Below are positions 11,601 through 22,857 of a DNA stretch of 64,000 nt, piece after piece. Source of the DNA: Gonium pectorale (Eukaryota > Chlorophyta > Chlorophyceae > Chlamydomonadales > Volvocaceae); NCBI GenBank assembly GCA_001584585.1, contig LSYV01000026.1:1235188-1299187 (forward strand), read 5' to 3'. The translations under genes and the position numbers were made by a program. Every line of letters begins with the position of its first letter. Position 1 is the first letter of the stretch. Under the pieces are notes generated by a model. That model ran no database searches. It was not told where the DNA came from and worked only from the letters and a program-made list of their open reading frames with translations.

Positions 11601-13730
11601 GTGGCGGGCGGCAAGCCCGGGGCCCATGCAGCCGGGGCGGGCGGCGGGAGGTGTGTCGCTGGCGACGCGAGCCCGATCGTGCTGTCGCAGGGGCAACAGG
11701 TATGCGCCAACGCCGTGCACCTTGTTGGGATCCTCCCTGGGATCCGTCCAAGGCGATGGGCCCCAGCTGTCCGACATGCCACCTGACAGTATGTGTCTCT
11801 TGCGTCACCCGTGACGTTCGCGCGTGACGCCCGCTACGCCTGTGATACCCCGATTCCACACATGCAGGAGGACGGTTCTGGAACGCAAAAGGGCGGCCGC
11901 AACGCCTTCGCGTTGATGATGTCGTCGGCGTCACGCCAGGGGGCTGTCGACCGGTCCGGGGGCTCAGCAGGCGGAAGCAGGACTGCAGCCGCCGGCGGCG
12001 GAGGCCGCGCGCCCGCCGCTGCTGCCGGTGAGGCGGCATCAATCGGCGGGGTAATGTGGTGCGCGCATGATCCTCCGGCCACCGCTCATGCCAGGCCTGC
12101 ATTTGGTACCTGCTTGGCTCCGAGATAGGGACGGCTGTCTGCCTTGTCGCGACCGGAGTCGCGAACGCGCTGACGCGCAGCATCCTACCATCATCCTCGA
12201 CGCCATGGCGCTCCTTCGTCTGTGCTGCAGGCGCCGACCAGGACTCACGGTTCAAGCTTAGCGCCGCCTGGGCGCAGGCGCTGCGCAAGACCGCCCTCGA
12301 CCCTGACAGCCAGACGGATCAGGTGGTGCTCCTCAAGGACGACAAGGTGGGGAGGCGGCACCGCGGGGGTGCGTCTGGGTCCGCAAGTACTGGAGTCGCC
12401 GGTCTCTCCACCTGGTCCGGGCTGTACACGTTGGATGCTTCCGGCTATCTTTCGGCGTTGGTTGGGTGCGCGCCAAAGGCGAAATCCCCGGGATGATAAG
12501 AGGTCGCCCACGTTTCCGCGTTGGTCGGGGTGGGGTGGTGGTGAGGGTGAACGGCAGGGCGGGGCGGCGCGCAGAGCCAGGCCGGGGCGCCAGGCTGGGG
12601 CCTGAGCACGTGTGTGCCCTCCCGCCGTGCATTGTGCAGGTGGTGCTGATGATGGACGCCTTCCCCAAGGCGCGGCACCACGCGCTGGTTGTCGCGCGCG
12701 ACCCCGCACTCCGCAGCATCGCCAACCTGACGCGGGAGCACATCCCGCTCCTGCGGCACATGCGGGCGGTGGGCCTGGACTGGGTGCAGCAGTGCCGAAC
12801 CCAGGTAGGCCCGGGGCATTGGGAGGCGTTCCGGCGAGCGTTTCGGGCCTCCTATAATTTAAGATAAGGGCAGCGGCATTGCTTCAAAGACATTGCCTGG
12901 GTTGGGCACATCCGGGCATCAGGGGGGGACTGTGGGCGTTGCGAGGATCGCGACATAGTTGAACAGGCTAAGAGCGGGAGGCTCAGCTCAGGTGGCTGGG
13001 GCCCGCTTGCGGTATTTCGAACTCGGGATCCCGACGCTGTGGAGCCCGTGCACTCCGTAAACCTAGTTCGTTTCTATGTTTGCTTGGAGGCTCAAACTTT
13101 ATGTGTTGTTGTATCCCGCGGGCCTGCGCAAGAGCCGCCATGAAACCACATCGGCTCCCCGCGGCATGCGTAGGACCCGGCAACGGTGGCCTTCAAGATA
13201 GGCTTCCACGCCGTCCCCTCCATGTGCCAGCTTCACATGCACGTGGTTTCCCAGGTGTGTGGGTGGGAGGGCGGGGTAAAGAGGATGTGTGTGTATGTGT
13301 GGGTGCGGAGGGGGCGGTCACAGCGAGAGGTCGGGAGGGTTGTCGCGCGCAGCGCAAGGAGTCAGCGCTGTGCCTTCTGCGCTCCTGCTCGTATGACACG
13401 GCGACCGCATTGTGCACGGGATGACTTCATTGCTGATGATGTGTTCGTTGGCCGGCGCCGTCCCCCGCCGCTCAGGATTTCGACTCGGCGTGCCTAAAGA
13501 AAAAGAAGCATTGGAACAGCTTCGCGACGCGTTTCTTCCTGCCTCATGAGGCAGTGGAGAAGGAGCTCGAGCAGAACGGCCGCCTGGCGCTGATGAGCGC
13601 TGCGGAGGAGCGCCAACTGGAGGAGGCGGAGTTGCAGTGCCATGGTTGCGGGAGGAAGGCCAAGAACCTGCCCGAGCTTAAGTCACACATAATATCATGC
13701 GCCGCAGTGAAGGGCCTCCCTGGGCTGTAA
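8621..13730 (+). CDS. aprataxin-like DNA-repair protein: FHA + P-loop kinase + HIT + zinc finger
   Basis: Twelve exons close in frame (912 aa): 8621..8751, 8835..8962, 9030..9524, 9888..9952, 10010..10143, 10489..10636, 10839..11699, 11868..12027, 12231..12346, 12640..12804, 13174..13254, 13476..13730. Residues 1-115 look like a PNKP/APTX-type FHA domain (TVSRRQCTVTATTG, then NLKDGDAFALI). Residues 245-415 form an AAA_33 polynucleotide-kinase-like domain with Walker A AGIPGSGKTTF and VVIDRCHSDEAQRSSF, as in the plant aprataxin-like (bHLH140) protein. An Ala/Gly-rich linker follows, containing GITAFFKP (PIP-box-like) and NAFALMM. Residues 708-850 are the HIT domain with QLHMHVVSQDFDSACLKKKK, the aprataxin signature; the first His of the triad is Gln. 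The end is a C2HC zinc finger (CHGCGRK, then SHIISC). The expected role is removal of AMP from abortive DNA ligation ends in the nucleus, with FHA docking to phosphorylated repair scaffolds. ATG 8639 is an alternative start. Intron 9953-10009 is only 57 nt. Confidence 0.9.
10259..10393 (+). repeat. imperfect tandem duplication inside an intron
   Basis: Two diverged copies of about 70 nt, both starting GGCGCCTTGG (10259 and 10329) and both containing GTGGTGTGGA(T/C)GCGC, lie in the intron after exon 5 of the aprataxin-like gene. No coding role is seen. Confidence 0.65.
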
Positions 13731-15296
13731 GACGCGTACCATGAAGGGAGTCCCCCGCGGGGAGAGGGCTTTCCTTGGGGCGGCGAAGCTTGTACTGTTA
13801 TCTCGCTGCATTGCGTGTACGGTAGCGGTGAGCGCCAAAGTGTCAAAGGACAGTCGCGGCAGAGCGGCTACGTATCGAGCGGCTACGCTGAGCGTTCATC
13901 CCTGCGCTGCTGGACGTGCGACCAGGGTCAGGGGCAGCTTACTGCAGGAGTTCGTTCGATTTGACATAATCCTCTGGGAGGCAGATGCGTTGGATGCCTG
14001 GGATCGTATGGGATGGGATGCCTGCGCGCATGTAATTGAACGAGCGAGGGGAAATCGGTCCATCTACCCGCAGGGGGAAGTGCAGGGGGCTTGGGAGGAT
14101 GCAGATTAGGGCAGATTTTGCGTAGTGCTCTAGGAGAAGCCGTGGGGGAAGCCTACTGTACGCTGACAACGCACAAACTTATGGACAAAGGCGGCGCGGC
14201 CGTGCCATCGCAGCCGCCATCCGCTGCAAAGCCTGGACGCAGAGAGGCCGCAGCCATTTCAGCATGGTTCGCGCTTATGATCGCGCCACGTCGACCGAGC
14301 CCCAAGTGACCACACCTCCAAGCTGCAATCACTTCCCTCTGCACACTCGTAACTTGACAGCTTTAAATTGGCTCGACTCGCTTTGCACTGATCGTTGTGC
14401 CTCCGGGGCGGCGATGTTATGCCGAATGCCGGTTGCACAGGTGCGCGTTTCCACAAGCGCCGTTCGGGGTCTGCATAAAGCACATTCCGGCCTGGAGGGC
14501 GTGCAGTTTGGGAGCGCTTGCTCATCACTTTTGCAGTTTTGGCATGTAGGGTTTGCTTCGCGAAGATTATCCTTGTACGCGCAGGTGCTAACTCGAACAG
14601 CCTCACGTAAGCGCCGAACGCCTACACCTGTAGCTCGGGGCACGACTGCTGCAGCCTCTGGACGCGCAGCGCCAGCGCACCAACCAGAACCGTACGGCAA
14701 CCCAATTTGTCCCGAGAGGGCCTCGACAGCCGGCTCTAATTTCCCGTGACACTGGTCGCTTTTCCCAATAAGACCTCCCTGCAATCAGCTCTGCCCAGCT
14801 CCTAGGCGCTTTTGAGCTCGACTCACGTTGGACAGACGTTTTCAGCCCTGAGACCACGGCGGCCCCGCTCGGCTTACACCCACAATGCCCTCAGCATGCT
14901 CAAAGGTCAGCAAGGTTAAAGTCCTGCAATGGCTTCTGCTGGTCGACACCTGGCCGCAACATCTGGTCGACCCGCAGGGCATCGGGCTGAAGGGCCTTAG
15001 CCTCCATAGTGTCCAACTGAACGCACCGGTTCGACCAGGATCCTTCCCTACCAGGCCGGTGTGCCGGCCCGTGCTGGCTCTGCCGCCGCGGCCCCGGACG
15101 CCCAGCAGGTGAGCCATCGGAAAAACTTGAGTCTAGCCCCCGCGAGCCGCCACCAATCAGAGCGGAGACGAGCATGTTGTAACATATTAAGACTGAACTG
15201 AAGCCTGTTGACTTCTTAATGGCTGTCGAGCATGGGAGGTTGCGCCGAGTGACCAATGGCGAATGCGACACTCGCGGCCTCCCTCGTGTGCAGGCG
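13731..15296. other. intergenic, 3' UTR of the aprataxin-like gene
   Basis: A TGTAA at 14031-14035, 300 nt past the stop, is a plausible poly(A) signal. ORFs at 14264-14749 and 14885-15112 show no recognisable protein. A donor-like CAG|GTGAGC at 15109 could belong to an upstream exon of the doubtful gene at 15297. Confidence 0.4.
14031..14035 (+). terminator. candidate TGTAA polyadenylation signal for the aprataxin-like gene
   Basis: TGTAA on the coding strand about 300 nt after the TAA stop; this spacing is normal for volvocine 3' UTRs. Confidence 0.4.
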
Positions 15297-15584
15297 GCAG
15301 CGGTCCAGACTCGTCACCACCAACTTCAAGAAGGACGAAGATCTTCACGAGGAGGCTCCCGTCGTCAGGCCGAAAGTCGTGCGGCACCCGCTGACGGTAA
15401 TCATGTCTGCTTTGTCGCGCAGTTTGCCGCGCCGTTTCCAATTCGCATTGCTGATGCGGCGCAGGAAGACGCGTTCGCGGGGGCGAGCCCCTCTGAGACT
15501 GCTACTCAGGAGGTCATCTTTGGTCCCGGACCCTCGGCCGCTGCGGCCGCGGCACCGCCGAAGGTGGGACCGACGGGTCGGTGA
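15297..15584 (+). pseudogene. coding-like segments in two frames; small gene or relic
   Basis: From the acceptor GTGTGCAG (ends 15296), one frame gives well-formed protein (SRLVTTNFKKDEDLHEEAP, then VVRPKVVRHPLT) up to 15396. A second frame gives PFPIRIADAAQEDAFAGASP and then an Ala/Pro tail to TGA 15582-15584. GTAATC at 15397 and GCAG at 15419-15422 would be splice sites, but the intron would be 26 nt, far below normal. Either one frame is chance, or a micro-intron, an indel relic or a base error separates two real parts. Upstream exons are not identified. Confidence 0.3.
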
Positions 15585-15677
15585 CTCATACACGTCATTT
15601 TAAGTCTTCTATGCTCAGGCTGGCAATGACTCTTAAAATTACTATGTATTTCGTAGGCACCAAGCTTCCTGGGCTCA

Positions 15678-17208
15678 ATGGCGCAAATCGGACAGCAGGT
15701 GGCAAACCTCCTCTCGCGGCCGCGCGCACTCGTGCGGGCTCTCGTGCGCAACTCAGCGTACGGGTAAGAATGGTAGGTATCTTGAGCAATTCAACACGGG
15801 GCTTATTGGCTCTTCCGTACGCAGGCTCCCGCTGCTGCTCGCGTACCTTGCACGACAACCGCTTATGTCCTTTTGGACATTCTACTGCTCCTCACTTGAC
15901 ACCTATCCGCTGCTGACGAAGATTGCGACAGGTACCTTGGGGCAACGGCTGCTGTACCAACCGCAAGAACCTGTCCACGCCTGTGCTCGATCACTGACGC
16001 ATTCCCTTGCATCCAGGTGTCGTCGGCACCATCATCGGTGACTACGTTGCCCAGCACCTCAGCCACCAGGCCGAGCTGCGGGACGCGCGGCTTCGCGGCC
16101 AGCCGGCACCCGGCTTCGTGTTCGACGCTGTGCGCACGTCCCGGCTGGTCATCTACGGAGCGCTGGTCGGCACTCCCATCGGGCACGCGTGGTTCCAGCT
16201 GCTGGACACGGTGAGGAACGATACCTTTCGCTGGATCTTTAGGAAAGCAAAAATGAATCACTGCAAAGCTTGCCAAGCACGATGGCACATCATAGTATAT
16301 GTTTGAGCCCTGGGCGCCTATTGCCGTGTTGCAATTCGCTTACGCACAAGCACGCCCCTTGCCGCCCTCCTCCCTCCCTCCCTTCCCGGCGCCTGTTCTC
16401 TCCCCGCTCCTCTCCGTGCCCCCTCCGTGCAGCAAATCATGCCCGAGGCCATGACCAGCGCCCAGGCTGTGCTCACCAAAATGGGCATGGACCAACTGCT
16501 GATGTGCCCGCTCGCGACGGCGCTCTTCTTCGTCGTCATGCGGGTGGGTATCAGGGCCTGCGGCGCAAGCTGATTTGCTTGTCACAGCGCCTGCTTCCTG
16601 CCCCCTGACTCAAGGCGCCACATTGCTCAGGCCTGGTGCCCCTTGCGCTTATAGGTCACGTCCTAACCTTCCCTATGTAGGTGTGGGAGGGCCACCCGCA
16701 TGACGCCTTCTCCTACATGCGCTGCAAGCTGGGCCCCACCCTCAAGGCCAACTACGTGCTGTGGCCGATTGCGCACATCATCAACTTCGCCTTCGTGCCG
16801 CCTGCCCAGCGCATCCTCTACTGCAACGCCGTCGGCGTACTGTGGACCGTCATTCTCTCCTCCATCCTCAACGCCAAGACGCCGCCAGCCCCCGGCACGG
16901 CCTTCGCGACCGAGGCCAGCCCCAGCGGGCCACGGCCTTCGCTCGGCGGCAACGGCGGTGCGCCGGCGCCCAGCGGCCGCGGCCCCAGCGGAGGCTCGGT
17001 CGGCGGCACGAAGCGGGCGCCGCAGCCCGCCGGACCACCTGACATGGCTCCCGGCTGGGCAACCGCGATGGTTAGCGGCATGGGCGGCGGCTTCGACACC
17101 GATCAGGACCAGCCGCAGACTCTGGTCGCGCGCAAGGCTCAGCCCGCGGGTGCTTCAGTGGCCTACAAGCGACTCGCGCGGATGGACGTCCAACCTAAGG
17201 ATGGATGA
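15678..17208 (+). CDS. Mpv17/PMP22 family organelle membrane protein
   Basis: Five exons close in frame (341 aa): 15678..15763, 15825..15931, 16017..16210, 16433..16543, 16681..17208. Family blocks run in the right order: LARQPLMSFWTFYCSSLDTY, then GTIIGDYVAQHL (the GDxxxQ block), RLVIYGALVGTPIGHAWF, a short helix pair with MDQLLMCPLATALFFVVM, and the terminal signature LKANYVLWPIAHIINFAFVP followed by ILYCNAVGVLWTVILS. These proteins have four membrane segments in peroxisomal or mitochondrial inner membranes; human MPV17 is linked to the mitochondrial nucleotide pool. Typical members have 170-270 residues. This one adds about 110 Pro/Gly/Ala/Ser-rich residues after the last membrane segment. 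The organelle cannot be told from sequence; the N-terminus (MAQIGQQVANLLSRPRALVR) is basic and amphipathic. Confidence 0.92.
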
Positions 17209-17570
17209 AGTGCCGTGACTAGACTTCTGGCCTACGAGTTTGAGGGCATGTGGGGGAAGCACCTGCCTCGTGCCTTTACTGCTCCCGACTGTCTACCCTG
17301 TCCCGCAGGGCATTGGCTAATAGCGAGGATGGCCGGGCGTGCTTGTACCGTTGACGCTGCTTGTACGCTGCTACCGAGCGTCAATGCCCTTGACCGCTTG
17401 CCGCTGTGACGAGGCGGCCATGTCTGCGCAGCAAGGCGGATGTACACACTACTGCGGAGAAGTATGGCTGATATGCATATAAGTAGGGAGTCCATAAGGG
17501 CAAGAGCTGCCAGGTGGGACAGCTGGAAAGAAGTGAATCCATGAGAGCAAGAGCTTTCGGGTGCGCTGGC

Positions 17571-17575
17571 TGTAA
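17571..17575 (+). terminator. candidate TGTAA polyadenylation signal for the Mpv17-like gene
   Basis: TGTAA on the coding strand about 360 nt after the TGA stop at 17208. Confidence 0.45.
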
Positions 17576-17747
17576 ATGTCATAGGCGACATGTGCGGGGT
17601 TTAGGCAAGGGCAGCACCTCTCAAGTCGATTGGAACACCGGCTGGCGATTGCCTGGGAACGGTGACAAGTGCACGTTGCCTTTGTGTTGCAATTTAGGGC
17701 CCGTGATCATGCATTCATGCCCTGCTCGTTGATTCTCTTGAACCTTT

Positions 17748-17785
17748 GGTCTCATCTGCGGAATGCGGTCTCATCTGCAGGATGC
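17748..17785. repeat. 19-nt imperfect tandem repeat, two copies
   Basis: GGTCTCATCTGC(G/A)G(A/G)ATGC occurs twice back to back in intergenic DNA. Confidence 0.6.
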
Positions 17786-18878
17786 GGATGGAGATACTAG
17801 GGTATTGTACATTCTTAGTGTGAATTCTCCCCTCTCCATTCCCCGCCCGTCGAGTTAGTGTGCTTCTAGGAGTCGCGACGAAGATGGGTGGTATAGGAGC
17901 CGTCGATGTGCAGCGTGCGGCGCGGGGCCATGCGGCGGCGGGCGCTGCGTGTGAACTTGCAGGCGTGGGAGTGCTGTGGTTCTCGTGGCTGTGTAGGGGT
18001 ATACCGTAGATGAAACTCGGATGGAGGAAGGCATATCTGGACGTTTGACGCTGCTGGGAAGTGGGCAGTACACCGAATGCAACGATCTAGATTTAGAGCC
18101 GTCCCAATCGTGCATACGCGGACTTCCGCGCCGTGTGCAGTCAGTTTTGACCGCCCCTTGTAGTGACTTGCGTTGTGTATACGACCTCTGCGCCCTGCCG
18201 ACTTCCCATCATAGTTGTGTGTAAACGTTAACGTTACCGAGCCTGGGGTCTCTTGAGCACTTAGGGCCTCAGGCCTCAGGCAACGGCATGGTCTCTCCTG
18301 GGCAACGGTATGTGGCAGCAATACCACAAAGGCTTAAGATCACGGGAATACGGTAGACGATAAACCGGATGACATCGGGGTGAAGTGAGAGGGACGCGCT
18401 GTAGCTTCACCAGCTTGGTGTGGCTCCCTCATTGCAGCGTTCATGTTCCACCTTGGTGGGCAAGCGGTCACGGGATGCAGAGCGATACCGCTCAACAGAA
18501 CAGACGCATGGACAAATGGATTTGCTTCGAGGCCAAATCCGAGTGTGCTGGCTTTTGGAGGCACTGGTCCTGTAAGTGGGGCGGGGAAAGCAGCAGTGCA
18601 ATACACGCTCATGCCGTACGCGTGTGCATGTGCGTGTGTGACGACAGAAGCCCACCTGGCTGAGGAAGAGACAACATATTACGCAGTTTTTTTCGCTGAA
18701 TTCGGTAGTTCACAGTACTCTGCCCGTTGGCACCTTTGCTTTTCACATCCGTTGTGTGCCGATAAGGGGACGGCACCTTTCTGGCCGCTTACCACTATTA
18801 TTTACACACTGGTGGCTGCTAATTAAGGCGGGGCCGCCGGCCCCTTGACGCGGCGCTTCTTTATTTGCGCTGCGAGAA

Positions 18879-21800
18879 ATGGCGGAAACTCTACTGGAGC
18901 AAACGCGTGGTATGTACGCAATGATCTTGAGCCCGTAGTCCGCCCGGATCGAACGAGACTTCCTGTCGCAGCTCTTCATGAGGACGTGGAGCGATATGAG
19001 CGCGTCATCGTCAAGGACCTTAAGCAGGATGCGAAATCACACAAAGACAAGCTTATGCAGTCCCATCGCGTGCGCAAGCGCCTTGACCAGATCCAGGATG
19101 CGGCGCGCAAGCTGGTGCGTCCAGCGGGTTCTATTAGGCTCTTGAGGGGCGTCACTGACTCCCCTCAGGGATGGGAGATAACGTGTGGGGCCATGATGCT
19201 GGGAGGGCTTGGGTATTTATCGTGCCGTGGTCCGGTTTGTGCCCACCAGATGAAGATTTACGAGGACGAGGACAGGGCGCGGAGGGAGGAAATTGAGGCG
19301 CTGGGGGGTGAGGACAAGGTGTTCAGCAAGTTCTACGACCGGCTGAAGGAGATCCGGGAGTACCACCGGAAGTTCCCCTCGCTCGACCTGACCGAGGTAT
19401 GGAGGGCGCCAGTCCTTACATTACCACACGGACGGAAGGGTGTTGCCCGTTGTGCTTTGTGCATCGGTCACGTGCCCAGCACACTACCTGAGACAGCTTG
19501 GTCCTGGGCTTTCCTTTGGTCCCTAGGCGGAGGACGACACACCACTGCTGAAGGAGGAGCCGCACGTGGAGTTCACCGGCGAGGAGGGCCTGGGACGATA
19601 TCTGGACCTGCATGACCTCTACCTGCGTTTCTTAAACCTCCGCAACCAGCAGCAGCGGGGGAAGGGCGGCAAGGCGGCCAAGGCGGGCGTGGCGGCAGAC
19701 GACGAGGACGGTGCAGTGGCCCGCGTGGGGGCGGACGGCAACGAGATTGTGGAGGCTGGGCCCGGGTCCGGGGCGGCCGCCGGGTCTGAGAAGCAGTTCG
19801 AGTACTATGAGTACCTGACCAGCTTCCACGATTTCAGCGGCCTCACGCGGCAACAGCGGACAAGCAAGCAGTTCAGGTGGGGCCAGGGCCGGAGGTGCCG
19901 TGGACGGTTGCTGACGGTCGTGCGACAAGGGTGCTTGCGGGTCTGCTGAAAGCCAGCCCCTCAAGGTTAGGATGCCTGTCCTATGCTGGCACCCGCACAG
20001 GGCAGGCATCCTCACCTGCCTGACATAACTTCGGCAGGTTGCTAGTGATCCAAATGTCGGCGCGTTGCGCCTTGGTGCTGCCATCATTAAGTGGTGCGAT
20101 CAAATCAAAGGCCGTTGCATCCGTTGATGTTTTTTTGTTATATTCCTCCCTGCCCTAGCGAATACTTGGAGGCCCTGCTGGGCTACCTGTGCTACTTCTA
20201 CGAACGGACGCAGCCGCTGGCGCAGCTGCAGCGCACGCTGGCCAAGGTGCGCCAAGGATCATGATTCGGTCTCTCCATGGAAGCATGCGGTGCTAGATGC
20301 TCACGATCTTTTAGCGTTGCCAGGGGCGCTGTTGCAGCAGCTGGCGCCGGTCGCTGCGCACCGCTCCTTTGCAGTCTCTCACCCACGCCGCGCTCCATGC
20401 ATCATCGTCATGAGGCGGGATGTGCTAATACTCCTCGGCTGGGGTGCGCAGGTGGAGGAGGAGTTTGCGCCGCGCTGGGAGCAGGGCCAGTTACCGGGCT
20501 GGGAGGACCGCGGCATGGGTGCTACTGCCCCGTCGACAAGCGGGCTGGAGCTAGAGGCCTTCAGCAGCGCGGAGGAGCTTGAGATCCTGGGTGGGTGGCG
20601 CAAAACAGTGCTTGGGTGGGCCACCCGGGAAACTCATTTCTATGTGTTTTAGTGCCGGAACGAGGATGGCGGCTCCAGCGAAACGGGTCCAGGGCATGCA
20701 GCGATGCAGGCCGCATAAGTGGCGAGTTGCAGTTCGGGTTCGTGTAACTTATTTGAGCAGGCGCTGCGCAAGGACTTACGCCGTACTATCAGAGCAGCAT
20801 GCGAGTGTCATGGAGTTTTCTGGTGCTGGAATAGGGTCCCCAGGGTCCCCGTCATGCCCCCAAAGGGTAATTTGCAGGAAATGAACTGCGCAACCCATGA
20901 ACCTCCCTCTCTCTCTGACGATGCATTAGGCGCTGACCGCCTGAAGGAAGCGCTGTCGTCCCTGGGCCTCAAGTGCGGCGGCACCACCAAGGAGCGAGCG
21001 GCGCGCCTGTGGCTGCTCCGCGACACGCCGCTGGACAAGCTGGACCGGAAGCACTTCGCGAAGGGGGTTGTGCCGCCCTCGGCGGCAGCGGAACCCGCGG
21101 CGAGTAGCAAACAAGCCGCAGCCGCCCGCAATGTAAGCCAGGAGTTCACGGGATGCAGGGGTCATATGTGGTGGGATGGTGATACGCATGCGGCCATGCT
21201 CATAAGGGCTGCGCGTCATGAGAGGGTTGCCGTTTGTGCAGGATTTGCAGAGGCGCAGCGTTCCGTGTCAATGGGCTCCCGGGGCATAGGGATTTCTGGA
21301 TGCTGTGACCGGCAAGATGAACAGCCCTTTCATGGGTCGCTTTTCCAGGTTGCGCTGCTGGAGGTGAAGGTCCGCAAGATGGCGGAGCTGCTCGTCAACG
21401 TAATCGCGGACACCAAGGGCAAGGTGGAGAAGAAGCAGGCGCAGACGTACGAGGAGATGCAGGTAATTGTTTGACTGAAACAACGGCGTAGAGGATGGGA
21501 AGGGGCATGGAGGGCGTCAATGCTCACTACCCCCACCACTTCTGATTCCGTCGCTCAAATGTACGGTACACCCTTTAATGGGCTGTGGGAGGGAACAACG
21601 GGAACGCAAGACGGCGCCACTTGGTCGATCCACAAAGGGGCTGAGCGGCTGCCTACGCCGCGCACTCGTTCAGGTGTTGACGAGGATGGTGACGAACGCT
21701 GGGGTGTATTGCTTGGGGTATGCGCATGTGTATGCTCACGAGCCCTTGAAAAGTGTAGGTCAGGACACGAGGCGGTAACGGCGAAAACGGGATACGAAGA

Positions 21801-22857
21801 CATGAGGCACCTCGGCATTACTCGTGAAGGTGGATCCTGCTACCGGTGTTAATGCCACAGGCTGAGCTGGCGGAGGCGGAGGCGGAGGTGATGGCCCCCG
21901 AGGACGAGGAGGAGGACGACTTCGTATACAACCCGCTCAAGCTGCCGCTCGGCTGGGACGGCAAACCCATCCCCTACTGGCTCTACAAGCTGCACGGCCT
22001 GAACCAGGAGTTCAAGTGCGAGATCTGCGGCAACTACAGCTACTGGGGCAGGTGAGCGCCTGGTGGAGTCCGAGGCTCGAGACCTGGATGGGCCATCCAG
22101 GACATGCCGCATGGATGTCAGTTCCCGTGGCTTGGATGAAGCTTGAAGTCGCGGCCAGGGCTGATGGCATTGAGCACGTGCATGACACTGAGAGGACCCC
22201 GCGCGCGTCACGCAACTGGCCCATCGTGCTTTGTCCGCAGGCGAGCCTACGAGAAGCACTTCAAGGAGTACCGCCACCAGAACGGCATGCGGGCCCTGGG
22301 CATCCCCAACAACAAGATGTTCTACGAGGTCACCAAGATCGATGACGCGCTGCAGCTGTGGCGAAGCATCCAGGTGCGGGCGATCAGGGCGCGGGTGGGG
22401 GCCCGGGAGGAGCGTGGGTGGAGCATGGTATGGGTGCAGTTTGTTGGCCAAGAAGCCCGCGTGCTGAGGGCGGACGACAACCTTCTTCACAAATCACTTC
22501 AGCTGTGTCGTCTCTGCTCGCACGTTGATATACAAAGCACGAGTATCGGCGACACCTGGTTACGAAGGATACCTCATGAAGCATCGCAAGTTGTGTGGTG
22601 TTTAGAGGTTGCGTGGCCGCCCTTCCGCTCACACACACTCTACTTCCCAGACACGTTGCCTTGCGGTTGGCCGTTGCCGTCGTCCTTGTACCGGACTTGC
22701 AGCCCTTGCGTGGCCATTCTTCATATACTCTTTCTGTGACCCTCAGGAGAAGGCCAAGGGCGACTTCAAGCCCGACGATGAGGAGTTCGAGGACGCGCAG
22801 GGCAACGTGTACAGCAAGAAGACGTTCGACGATCTCAAGCGCCAGGGCCTCATATGA
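18879..22857 (+). CDS. SF3A3: splicing factor 3A subunit 3 (SF3a60/PRP9 homologue)
   Basis: Eleven exons close in frame (549 aa; human about 500): 18879..18909, 18972..19114, 19250..19396, 19527..19876, 20159..20246, 20452..20590, 20930..21132, 21349..21462, 21861..22051, 22241..22373, 22747..22857. Signature blocks are the N-terminal [11 protein letters not shown] and [64 protein letters not shown] (SAP-like segment), and [19 protein letters not shown]. The latter leads into the matrin-type C2H2 finger [11 protein letters not shown]...HFKEYRH, split by an intron after TACTGGGGCAG. The C-terminus [13 protein letters not shown] is typical. The protein is part of the SF3a complex that matures the 17S U2 snRNP and helps recognise the branch site. 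Insertions relative to human are mainly a charged Lys/Gly/Ala loop around 19660-19790. Confidence 0.97.
19969..20012. repeat. inverted repeat (hairpin) in SF3A3 intron 4
   Basis: The arms AGGATGCCTGTCC (19969-19981) and GGGCAGGCATCCT (20000-20012) pair over 13 nt with one mismatch, around an 18-nt loop. It lies inside the intron 19877-20158. Confidence 0.65.

Larger units (their letters stand above)
17209..18878. other. intergenic, no gene seen
   Basis: This includes the 3' UTR of the Mpv17-like gene, with a TGTAA at 17571-17575, a 19-nt tandem repeat at 17748-17785, and the promoter/5' UTR of SF3A3. Short ORFs have no recognisable content. Confidence 0.5.

Noticed and set aside
14264..14749. 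161-codon ORF after the aprataxin-like gene
   Set aside because: Composition and lack of recognisable motif or splice context do not support a gene.
20039..20128. 30-codon open stretch in SF3A3 intron 4 ([18 protein letters not shown])
   Set aside because: It reads like protein, but it follows an acceptor in the wrong phase for SF3A3, ends in a stop, and the SF3A3 family sequence is already continuous without it.
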